Shown here piece by piece: positions 1-8,674 of a DNA stretch of 10,193 nt (position 1 is its first letter; the number at the start of each line of letters is the position of its first letter). The notes under the pieces were generated by a model, which worked only from the letters and a program-made list of their open reading frames with translations, made no database searches and was not told the origin of the DNA. The translations under genes and the position numbers were made by a program. The stretch comes from Irineochytrium annulatum (Eukaryota; Chytridiomycota; Chytridiomycetes; Chytridiales; Chytridiaceae), in the NCBI GenBank assembly GCA_027600665.1, contig JADGJL010001096.1:1-10193 (forward strand), read 5' to 3'.

Positions 1-1464
1 GGTTTTATTTTCACTTACGCATTTACATTGTTTAATTATTTAGCTGCTGTTGCTGTTGGGCGTTATATGTTACTGTGCATTTTACCTGTCGGGTGATGAT
101 ATTGTATTGAATACAAAATTGGGAATTTTTTGCGGATTTCTCGTCATTATCGCTACCGGCCTCCTCGAATTTAGGGATGGCCCTTTCATAAGGTATATAT
201 TCACAATTTTTTTATGATTAACATAATTTGTTATAGGGTAATTTTGCTACCTTTGCCAAGACTTTTACACGCACTTTAGCCTCATCCTGCTTTTTGGAGG
301 GTCGTTTTAGCCATTAGCGTCTGTTATCAAGTAGTCCTGGTGTTCACGCTGTTTCAGGTAAGACAACGCGTGTTTAAGGGGTCTAATTTGAATTCAGGAC
401 AAAAATACAGCCAGACACCTATTGACTCATATCGATCCTTCCTTGGGAGTACCTTTGCCTGAGAAATCATACGCTGACAACTGCGATCTTACATGGGAGA
501 CGTTATGGGTTAGTATGGCCGTTTTGGCGTAATTTCTAAGTGTTAGGACCAAATGGACGTGTTTGTTCTAGCACACACCTTGGGCTGGTTTGCCAAAAGC
601 TTGATCCTTCGTGATTATTGGTTCTGCTGGATTTTATCGATCCTTTTTGAGGTCATGGAGTATTCCCTTCAGCATCAGCTGCCAAACTTTGCGGAATGTT
701 GGTGGGATCATGTACGAAGGCATTAGGATTTTACATGCTCACGGTACTAGTGGATACTGGATGTGCTTACGACAAATTGGCTGGGAACGTACCTAGGGAT
801 GAAAACTTGTGAATACTTTGCTGTGAAGGTAAAACGCGTTTGACAAGTACTTTTGACTTCGGGTAGCATTATTCATGGCGCGGTATCAATTCGATCCCCA
901 CTTACAAAGGCAAGCTGCAACGCTCTATGCAGCAGTTTACTCCCCATAGTTGGACACGATTTGAATGGGGTTCCACCAAGTCTCTAAAAAACTTCATCGC
1001 CGTCATTGGTCTACTATATATTGTAATGACGTTGTGTGTTATCCCTTTCTGACTGCGTGCTAGGAACTGCAATGCGAGCTGAACGCGTTTTACCTGAAAT
1101 ACCTCTTGTGGATTCCCTCGGCTCACTACTTAAACGTCTGCCGGTTGATTATGTTTTTCTTCCTGTGTATGCCGGCAGTGCGAGAGTGCTATCAGTTCAT
1201 GAGTGACAAGTATGTGGAATGTTTCAATTCGCCTAATTCGTTAGAAATTGCAAGCGATTTGGGATGCACGCTTGGATGGTGACAGCGAACATTTTAACGG
1301 AGGCAATGATCTGTGTAAAGTTTTCACGTGGGGAGTTTCCAAATCCAACACCTCCGGAGGTCATCTTATTTTGGTCTTGGTTCTTGTCGGCGATAGCTGC
1401 GTACGCTATTTGGCAGTTTGCTTTGAAACCGTCTCTTTTTCCTAGCAAGAAGAAAGCTGCTTAG
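1..1464 (+). CDS. PTDSS: Phosphatidylserine synthase, base-exchange type (5' partial)
   Basis: Swaps serine for the choline or ethanolamine head group of a phospholipid in the ER membrane; the family (animal PSS1/PSS2) is Ca2+-dependent. Coding exons I infer: <1, 44-192, 237 (one base), 280-357, 398-508, 547-711, 751-828, 867-1022, 1064-1209, 1245-1464. From base 44 they join in frame to 367 residues and a TAG stop. Family hallmarks visible: GPFIR-PHPAFWR (base 171 on), the signature [10 protein letters not shown] near 679-709, FTPHSW near 936-953, and NCKRFG-HAW followed by EAMICVKF at 1246-1321. Several hydrophobic segments alternate with short loops, as in multi-pass PSS. Introns are 35-44 nt, GT-AG. 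The C-terminus ends KKKAA, a dilysine (KKXX-type) ER-retrieval signal if cytosolic. The N-terminal part lies upstream of the window. PSS1 and PSS2 cannot be told apart here. Confidence 0.93.
193..279 (+). other. Tandem introns flanking a one-nucleotide exon (or nested intron)
   Basis: The upstream exon ends in AG of an arginine codon at 192. The coding sequence resumes in the correct frame with CCT CAT CCT (Pro-His-Pro) at 280. A single 87-nt intron 193-279 would shift the frame and meet TAG at 307-309. Reading 193-236 (44 nt, GT..AG) and 238-279 (42 nt, GT..AG) as two introns leaves one base, G237, which completes AGG (Arg) of the invariant GPFxR-PHP motif. Both lengths match all other introns of this window. 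Sequential (stwintron-like) removal, or one intron with a TA-AG boundary at 194-279, would give the same mRNA. Confidence 0.75.
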
Positions 1465-1510
1465 TTTTGCGGTGTATGGGTTCATCTTTAATCAATCTGC
1501 ATATTGTTAT

Positions 1511-1516
1511 TTTATT
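1511..1516 (-). terminator. Poly(A) signal of the ARMC3 gene
   Basis: TTTATT on the plus strand is AATAAA on the minus strand, 54 bp past the ARMC3 stop codon. It lies upstream (in plus coordinates) of the PSS signal, so the two convergent transcripts probably overlap at their 3' ends. Confidence 0.55.
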
Positions 1517-1526
1517 TTGTTGCATT

Positions 1527-1532
1527 AATAAA
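1527..1532 (+). terminator. Poly(A) signal of the PSS gene
   Basis: A canonical AATAAA lies 63 bp after the PSS stop codon, in an AT-rich stretch. Cleavage would be expected about 10-30 bp further on, close to or inside the 3' end of the convergent ARMC3 gene, whose stop is at 1570. Confidence 0.6.
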
Positions 1533-1569
1533 CTGGGCTTGTCTCTATCTATTATTTTACGCATTTATC

Positions 1570-4500
1570 CTAACCCCCGACGCGGCAATACTGTGCAGCT
1601 GCTGATGTGGAAACTCCCATAAGCTGCCCAGGGTCGAACATAAGATCGACGATCGCGGTTTCCTCCGGCGCCGAGTCTTCCCTCTCTGGCGGTGGTTCCC
1701 AGTTAGGAGGAAGCGGTGACTGGACGACAGTAGGAAAGTGGTCAGCGGCAGGCTTCTCTTTTTCTGCGATGGCGGCGGCGGCCAGAACGAGTTTCTCTGC
1801 CCCGCTACTAGCGGAAGATACGCCGGCCGTAGCACTCGAATTAGAAACCGATATTGAGCCTCTAACGGTACTCGGTTTTCGCGGGGAAGTGGGCGCGGCC
1901 GTGCTCGCTTTTGACGAAGGAGTTGCTATCGGAGGAACGGCATACAAGGCCAGCTTGCGGATGTCGATAATGTTCCAGGCTCGGTTGTAGTCTCCTCTCA
2001 CCAGCGAACACGGCCCCAGCCCGATTCGATCACAGATTGCTTTAAACAACAAGGCTCTATGATAGAAAGTGCCCATCGTAATTAGGCCGAGCGGCAGCAC
2101 GTTCGTTTGGAGGCGGACTTTGAGTTCAGTAATTTTCAGCTTGTGCCCAAACTCTCCCACGATCAGGGGATCCACGACTCCTCCCATAAATGCACAGACG
2201 ACCGCCGCCACTTGCCGCACTTGCTGTATTCTTGACCGAGCCGAGAGGTTTGCAGATGCAGCCGTGCATAGCGCTACGAACTGAGGGTCCGCCTCGGAAT
2301 CAATGAGCAAAACCTCGCGCCTCGTGTCCACCGGCATGACCTTAAGGTCGGACAAGTTGGCGAAGCCCTTAGTAGAACTCAAATTTGTCCCCGCTGACCC
2401 GTAGTCATAAAACCCGTCTCGGATGAGGTTATCAAAGGTCAACTCATTCCGCAGCCAGTACTTTGCAGCTAAATCTAGGCACTGTTAGTTTGTTCGAGAA
2501 GGTCTCGACGTTCTAACGATGATTCAACAGCTTATCTAAGGCGTCATTTGCAAATTTCGACGAGTTCTTCAGTGACTCCCTGCTGAGATTCAAAAGCGCC
2601 TCTATAGCTCCCTGCTGGCAGGCAAGAAGTGCAGTAGCCTCTAAATTTACGTGGTCAAGTCCATGCGATTTGCGGAATCAAACCTAGTTGGGCTGCGTTT
2701 GCAAGAGCATACGCGGCGTTTCTAGAAACACTGATATCCTTCGAAGACAAAAGAGCCACAAGCCGTCCGATTGCTTCAGCCTTCTTGTCTTTAAACAAGG
2801 CCGCACGCCCATCAGCTTTAAATATTAACCCCGTCCGCTATTCACGTATATACCATCTTGCATCAGGCGAGACAACGCAAGTGCGCCTGCTGACTGCACC
2901 TTCGCCTCCGGTTTGTAAAGAAGGGCAATCAGAGCCGGAACTCCACCTTGCTTCACAATATCCGACCGATTTGCGGCTTTAAATTTGAGAATGACTTCCT
3001 AACTCCTAAACTCACTATCTTCAGTCAGATTTGATAAGCACTCGGCCGTGTTAATTTGAGTTTGTGCGTCATCGCTGTGGAGTAGCCGTATGACACTAGT
3101 TATCGCGTCGAGTGCTTTAACTTTCGATCGTGTTTTCCCTGTTGTCCCGTAAGCTGAGCAGCATTGTAAGTCGCCTCACCGTTCAAACACAGGCTCGACA
3201 AAGCTAACGTGCTTTGTCTGCTTAAATCCAAATCTTCGTTGGACAACAGTTTCAAGACGATCTCGACAACGCCCATCTTGTTCAGTTCAAGCTGGTTAAT
3301 CTCTGGCGCCGATGTCAGCAATATATGGCCGATAAAAGCATTACCATTTTTTGCAAGACTGGCAAGCGCTATAGCGGCGTAGCTGACCGCACCGGGGTCT
3401 GTATGGCTAAGATTTGCGCTTAAGACCTGGAGGGCGCCGGCTTCTCGAATGAAATTTTGATTCCGATCTGCCCTCCGGCAAACCTTTAGTATATGTGTGC
3501 CATTGAGTAAAGCACAGAATACAGATACCGTTTTTTGCCGCCCTCGCAATTACCAACGACGCGTTCTTCTTGGCGCGGACATCTTCAGCGCTTATCAGCT
3601 TGACAACAGGCGGAAGGCCCCCCATTTCCGGAAACCCGCTGCACGTTTCAGCTGCAATCTGGAGTAAGCTGCAGCAACAAACGTTATAACGTACGGTCCT
3701 CCAAACAATTTGCAATGCAGAGCAGAGTAAGATGATGCAGATCCGGTAAGTCTTGCGACAGTAGGTCGATTAGCCTTTTCACACCGTTCAATTTGCGGAT
3801 TTCAACTCTGTTCGTATCTAACCGAGGTATTAGCGTCAGGATGCCCATAACAGCCACCAACAATCCTCTCCACAATGAATCAAACACACGAGTGCGTTTT
3901 CCTGAACTTCTGCAAACTCCGAGCCCAGCAACTCCAGCAATGGTGCGAGTCCATTTACATATCTAATCTCCGACCTGTTCGCAACTTCTGCGTGCTCAGC
4001 TCCAGTAGCAAAGAAAGACTCACAGTCTTCTAGTATGATCGAAAGCGCCAAACCGACATTTTTCTTTACATCAGGGTCTGGAGACTCAAGCAGCTTCACC
4101 ATAGACTTGATCCCTCCAGCCCTCCGAATCTCCGACTTGTTCGAGACTGTTCAGTCAGATCATTTGAAAGTTTAAACAGGGACTAACAGTCTTTTGCCAG
4201 ACTTGCTAGAGAAAAGGCTGCCTCATCCTGAACTTCGACCGGCTCTTCAGGCCCTAGTAGCAGGATCAAAGCCTCTATCAGCTCCTTTTTCCGCATTTCC
4301 GGGTGGATCTCGGCTGCTCATGGTCAGGCTGAGTTAAAAGATCGCGCGACGCACATAGCTCCGTGCAAGCGGCGATGCATGCCACCGCTGCCTTCTTCAG
4401 AGCGTTCTCCTTGCTGCTGGACAAATCAAGAAGAGGCCGTATAATTCCAAGATTCAGCAATTGAACCCGATGCTTCGAAGCTGCGGCCGACGGGTTAAGC

Positions 4501-4650
4501 TGAACAATCAAAACCGAGAAACTCACCAACTTCGGCATGCTTTGTCAATGCTTCGATGGCGCCAACGCAAATGTTCTGCTCCGGCGAGCCCAGCAAGAGA
4601 ATCAAGGTTCTGACATCCGCGATCCCGACTTGAGTGACGTCGCACTGCAT
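1570..4650 (-). CDS. ARMC3: Armadillo repeat-containing protein 3 (ARMC3) homologue
   Basis: ARMC3 is a ciliary/sperm-associated armadillo protein with a C-terminal EDR1/CTR1-like domain; its molecular role is poorly known. Inferred exons, transcript order: 4650-4527, 4480-4355, 4313-4188, 4146-4024, 3984-3862, 3817-3695, 3651-3529, 3467-3345, 3302-3180, 3138-3016, 2976-2854, 2815-2684, 2640-2518, 2474-1570. They join without a frame break into 839 residues (human about 872). Residues 1-538 form ARM repeats. Residues 539-839 hold IRDGFYDYG (about 557-564), FYHRALLFK (675-683), CSLVRGDYNRAW (694-705) and VDLMFDPGQLM (804-814), the order seen in ARMC3. All 13 introns are phase 1; 12 are 38-46 nt, one is 61 nt. 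A Ser/Ala/Pro-rich stretch (about 710-800) splits the C-terminal domain. The start is uncertain: ATG 4650 is the first in-frame Met, but an upstream exon ending at 4671 (FDAPSLG, 42-nt intron 4629-4670) could add an N-terminus. Confidence 0.92.
2518..4650 (-). repeat. Armadillo repeats, one per exon
   Basis: Thirteen consecutive exons each encode about one ARM unit. Eight in a row (4146-4024 through 2976-2854) are exactly 123 nt (41 codons). Two before them are 126 nt and one after is 132 nt; the last before the C-terminal exon is again 123 nt. Each exon begins two bases into a codon (phase 1), just before helix 1, and ends after helix 3. Recurrent helix-1 patterns include NRSEIRYVNG, NKSEIRRAGG, NRSDIVKQGG and NRVEIRKLNG; the hydrophobic LL of helix 2 is regular. 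This is repeat structure within the protein, not a DNA tandem repeat with high nucleotide identity. Confidence 0.88.
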
Positions 4651-4861
4651 CGCTGGGAGCCCCTGCACACTGCCCAATGAAGGTGCGTCAAACTTTTGTA
4701 GAAAAAAGACGCACACAAGCGCAGTTTGCAATTGTGAGCCATGGGCGAACAAGTGTGTGCAGCTCCCGGTTTTACTTCAGACCGGCACGACGACGAGCGG
4801 CCTTCACGACGACGTGCTCCGAAACCTCCTGCATCAGGCAGCCGCTCCCTCGCTCCCACAT
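4651..4861. other. Uncertain stretch upstream of ARMC3
   Basis: About 210 bp with no gene I can support firmly. On the minus strand, 4692-4671 (after a pyrimidine-rich tract and AAAAG) reads FDAPSLG, which resembles the FDP start of the ARMC3 N-terminus, and a 42-nt GT-AG segment (4670-4629) would join it in frame to the first ARM repeat. I could not find a matching in-frame ATG exon further upstream. A minus-strand ATG at 4859 opens a 29-codon frame ending in a basic stretch (AARRRAGLK); I cannot connect it to anything. This is most likely 5' UTR or 5' exon sequence of ARMC3. Confidence 0.35.
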
Positions 4862-5303
4862 TCACCAATGAAGCTCCAGTTGCTTGATTAAGCCCACCAT
4901 CCAGCGCCACCGATTTCGGAGAGTCTTTGAGCGGCCACAAATTACGTGCACTAGGTTGTAATCAGAGGCTTCGTACCGTTTTCCGCGACAGAGAAACGCT
5001 GCGGCATCAAGCACGACCATGCTGCGCGTTTCCAGCATTCCTTGTCCTTGCAGGTTGTCTCTTAACCTCCAGAAGCTGCCCTCCTTCATAAAGCCCGATC
5101 AAGCAACACGTGCCCAATCGACATCGCACGAGGTAGACACGGAGCACAAGAGCTACGGTTGTGACGGCATGGCGGCGCCCCGCTGGCAATCTCGAGTATC
5201 ATTGAGGCGCATGACGACTGAGGGGACGGGCGCGTGTCCTGGGAAGTTCTCCTCTAAAACTATCCAGCTATCGAACATGCAAGTGATCATTTCGGTGTTT
5301 TCC
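4862..5303 (-). CDS. Possible small unidentified gene
   Basis: The family is not recognised. An ATG at 5303 opens a frame to TAG at 5155 (MENTEMITCMFDSW... VPSVVMRLNDT). A second frame, open from 5089 to TGA at 4862, contains MLETRSMVVLDAAAFLCRGK. A GT-AG segment of 82 nt (5158-5077, GTAGCT..GGGCAG) would join them in frame, giving roughly 120 residues. That intron is longer than its neighbours. A further 37-nt GT-AG intron near the end (about 4909-4873) could give a different C-terminus. The frame may also extend upstream by a 38-nt intron with acceptor at 5327. No domain, signal peptide or membrane span is evident. It could instead be extra 5' exons of ARMC3, or non-coding. The position, divergent from SPCA and 161 bp away, suits a small gene using a shared promoter. 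Confidence 0.25.
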
Positions 5304-5464
5304 ATATTGGCCGTCACCAGAGACCACTGAAGTCGTCATAGGGCAACGCGACCTCATCTACCACTTGGTCGTCGTCAAACTTCAGCGACTTGCAAGCTCC
5401 AGGATTAAGGGAACGCGGTGATCGTGGAAGCGGGGACGATTGAAGACTTCGGATCGCCTTCGGA
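5304..5464. promoter_or_regulatory. Presumed promoter and 5' UTR of the SPCA gene
   Basis: 161 bp between the SPCA start codon and the nearest possible minus-strand start. Some promoter must lie here or slightly further upstream. I see no TATA box or other recognisable element; the start codon at 5465 has G at -3 and G at +4, a reasonable context. If the unidentified minus-strand gene is real, the promoter is divergent. Confidence 0.3.
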
Positions 5465-8400
5465 ATGGACACTCGGGAGTACCCACCGAACAGAAATTAC
5501 GACGCGAGCCACGTTGACCGAAATCCGACTGCTTTATATGCAACAAAGAGCGTTGATGAAACCGCGATTGAGCAGAATTCGGATGCCCGCAATGGCATTG
5601 ATGGACACGAGGCGGAGTTTCGACGGAAATTAGTAGGAACAAACGAGCTGACCAGCGACGACGAGGAGACTCTTTTGAGCAAATTCGTCGACCAGTTCAA
5701 AAACCCTCTAATTTTGCTTCTGTTTGGATCCGCTCTCATCTCGTTGGTTCTCGGCCAAATTGATGACGCCGTCAGTATCACCTTGGTAACTCATATGCCA
5801 CCGCTTGTCGTCTCTGACGTTATTGAAGGCGATTATTATTGTGGTGACAGGTATTTCTCACTCAATAAACCTGATTTGATGGATATCAGTGGCGTTCGTC
5901 CAAGAATATCGGTCTGAGAAGTCGCTCCAGGCTTTGAATCAACTCGTCCCGCATAATTGCAATGTCATTAGGTAGGCGACGGACAATTTGCGTTACGTTA
6001 ATGTAAGGATGTAGACGAGGCAACCTGTCGACTATACCTGCAACCGAATTGGTCCCCGGCGACCTGGTACAGTTTCGAACGGGTGACCGAATACCTGCGG
6101 ACATTCGCTTGGTGACTGCGATCGATTTGGAAGTAGACGAGTCCAGCTTGACGGGCGAGACGAAACCATGCAAAAAGAACAACAATAAAATCGGCTCGTT
6201 AGTGGCGGATCTACCGCTTGCGGACCGGAAAAATATTGTGTTCATGGGTACTCTTGTCAGAAACGGGCATGGCACTGGCATCGTTGTTGGCACTGGCAAA
6301 AACACGGAATTTGGCTTTGTTTTTAAGATGATGAAAGACGTCGAAGTGCGTAAGACGCCTTTGCAAACGAACATGGACCTTCTCGGGAAACATCTTTCAA
6401 TGCTGTCTTTCGGCGTGATTATCGTTATAGTCATCATCGGCGTTTTTCAAGGCCGGCAGCTGCTTGAGATGTTTACAATAGGCGTGAGTCTGGCAGTAGC
6501 CGCTATCCCGGAAGGCCTTCCAATTGTCGTTACTGTGACTCTTGCTTTGGGGGTTCTCCGCATGGCGAAAAGGCATGCAATCATCAAGAAGCTTCCAAGC
6601 GTAGAGTCTCTCGGGAGCGTTAACGTTATTTGCGTCGATAAGACCGGCACCCTCACGATGAACAAGATGACAGTCGCCAAGGTGTTTACGCTGGGCCACA
6701 ACGCTATTATTGACGTGGAAAGCCTGCATACGTACATGAATTCCGCTATTTCAAATCTCATCCGAATAGGTTTGAGCGGTTGCTTGTCATAACCCTGACC
6801 TTGCTTAAGGTGTGTTATGTAATAACGCACACGTCGACGATAGCAATCAAGCCGTGGGGCAACCGACCGAAATTGCTCTATTAGAGTTTGCTAAACGATT
6901 TGGGTTTGAAGACGAGAGGATGGTTTGACTTAGTCATCGCTGTTTGTTATAAACTCTCCATTTAGGCGCTGCAACGGGTTTCTGAGGTATCTTTTACCTC
7001 CGAAAGCAAATACATGGCCGTGCTAGTGGAATTGCCGGACACGAAGGACAAACTGTATTTTGTTAAAGGGTCATTGGAGTCTATGTTGGATAGATGTTCG
7101 CATTTTTTCGTTGCGGAGGACGATGTGCGGACACTGGATGCTGCCCTGAAAGAAACTGTGCGGATCAGTAGTCGCAGCGTGGCGTCACAAGGCCTTCGGT
7201 GCTTATTCTTCGCATTTGGAAAGGATTTGAATGCGTTGACGTTCGTCGGCTTTGTTGCCATGTATGATCCTCCAAGGCCAGGCATACGGGATGCGATCGG
7301 CCGGTTGCTTAGTGGCGGTGTGCGGGTGGTAATGATAACAGGGGATTCTGGTGGGTCTGTCTTCTTTGCGCCCATCTCGTAACCGTCGCAGACGGCACGG
7401 CCGAATCCATTGCACAACAACTTGGAATACCGTTCAATATGAATGCTAGAAGCAAACTGTCGGGGGCGGATGTGGATTATTTGACCGAAAGCCAGCTGGA
7501 GGATGTCATTGACGGGATTACTATTTTTTACCGAACAACGCCGAAGCATAAGATGTCCATCGTAAGAGCATTCCAGGCGAAGGGATCGATTGTCGCTATG
7601 ACCGGGGATGGCGTGAACGACGCCCCTGCCCTAAGGCTAGCGGTAAGACTCTGCGGACGACCGTCGCTAAATTGTAGTAGGATATTGGAATATCCATGGG
7701 TAAGAGCGGGACGGACGTATCCAAAGAAGCATCCGACATGATTCTTGTGAATGACGATTTCTGTGAGAATTTTTTTCCGTGGAATTATAAGTCTCAACTC
7801 CCTAGCAACCGTTTTGTATGCGATAGAAGAAGGAAAATCTATCTTTTACAACATTCAAAACTTCTTGCGCTTTCAACTCAGCACGAGTCTGTCAGCTTTG
7901 ACCCTAATTGCGCTGGCCACGTTGTTTGGTCTGCCGAATCCACTGAACGCTATGCAAATTTTGTGGATCAGTAAGTTCTTACTTAAGCAATACGGCGCTC
8001 TGACGGGGCGGTAGATATTATTTGCGATGGACCGGTGGCTCAGTCGTTAGGAGTAGAATCTGTGGATCCAGATATAATGAAGAAACCTCCTCGACCAAAA
8101 AACCAACAAATCATTTCGACGCCATTCATTCGTCGCATGCTACTATCTGCAGCTGTGATTGTCATAGGGACTCTATGGATTTACTGGAGTGAGATGATGG
8201 ATGGACCGGTGAATGCGCGCGGCACAACCATGGTAAGAACGACGTGTCCAAACTCGACCTTACTTTACCAGACCTTTACGTGCTTCGTTTTCTTTGATAT
8301 GTTCAACGCGATGGCCTGCAGATCTGTATCACGATCCGTCTTCACCATTGGACCGTTCACGAACAACATGTTCAATCTGGCTGTCGCCGCTTGCATGTTT

Positions 8401-8592
8401 GGCCAGTTCTTGGTTGTTTACGTTCCCTTTTTCCAGTCGATCTTTCAAACCGAAGCTTTATATTTTACCGACATTATATACCTCACGGCCGTCGCCAGTA
8501 CGGTTTTAATCGCCGACGAAGTACGGAAGTACTACAGTGGTAAAAAGGTCACCTTTTCAGCCGGTGAAAGGCGGGCGTATATGGCTGTGTAA
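5465..8592 (+). CDS. ATP2C1: Secretory-pathway Ca2+/Mn2+-transporting P-type ATPase (SPCA/PMR1)
   Basis: Pumps Ca2+ and Mn2+ into the Golgi at the cost of ATP (P2A ATPase). Exons: 5465-5785, 5829-5850, 5890-5971, 6015-6769, 6810-6922, 6966-7350, 7392-7642, 7681-7762, 7806-7970, 8015-8592. They sum to 2754 nt, an open 917-residue protein; human SPCA1 is about 919. Visible in order: TM1 with [13 protein letters not shown] of the actuator domain (188-190); PEGLP of TM4 with the ion-binding Glu308; phosphorylation site DKTGT with Asp350; nucleotide-domain KGS (465-467); hinge TGDGVND (630-636); TM6 [10 protein letters not shown] with Asn726, Asp730 and Gln735. Those correspond to the single ion site and, for the Gln, to the residue known in yeast Pmr1 to govern Mn2+ transport. 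Human PP is PV here. The N-terminus (about 75 aa before TM1) is SPCA-like, with no SERCA site-I residues expected. Introns are 38-44 nt; exon 2 is only 22 nt. Confidence 0.96.
5829..5850 (+). other. 22-nt microexon of the SPCA gene
   Basis: Between introns 5786-5828 (43 nt) and 5851-5889 (39 nt), this exon encodes AIIIVVT plus the first base of the next Val codon, which is the middle of TM2 and matches the family sequence around [20 protein letters not shown]. Skipping it would remove 22 nt and shift the frame. Confidence 0.85.
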
Positions 8593-8656
8593 ATGCACGT
8601 TGCACTAATAGATTGAAACGGGTTTGTTTCGCCCATAATTTATAATCTAGGAAGTA

Positions 8657-8666
8657 AATAAATAAA
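8657..8666 (+). terminator. Poly(A) signals of the SPCA gene
   Basis: Two overlapping AATAAA hexamers (8657-8662 and 8661-8666) lie 65-74 bp after the SPCA stop. Cleavage would fall inside the last exon of the convergent DNAI3 gene, whose stop is at 8675-8677. I see no AATAAA for DNAI3 itself in the 82-bp gap; a weaker TATAAA-like variant is present on the minus strand. Confidence 0.6.
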
Positions 8667-8674
8667 TATTATGC

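Noticed and set aside
611..796. 61-codon plus-strand frame.
   Set aside because: Out of frame with the PSS exons 547-711 and 751-828, and it reads through the 39-nt intron between them.
1607..1990. 127-codon open frame on the plus strand.
   Set aside because: It is antisense to the large last exon of ARMC3, whose protein is clearly conserved; it has no recognisable motif.
3115..3180. Apparent frameshift in ARMC3: the frame runs on past 3180 as NGEATYNAAQL and no longer matches the next repeat.
   Set aside because: A 41-nt GT-AG intron (3179-3139) restores the frame, gives NGKTRSKVKALD aligned to the other helix-1 segments, and yields an exact 123-nt exon. The run-on is intron translation.
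5886..6437. 183-codon open frame on the minus strand.
   Set aside because: It lies antisense to SPCA exons containing the conserved actuator-domain sequence and crosses the intron at 5972-6014.
6962..7549. 195-codon open frame on the minus strand.
   Set aside because: Antisense shadow of the SPCA nucleotide-binding and hinge exons; no independent support.
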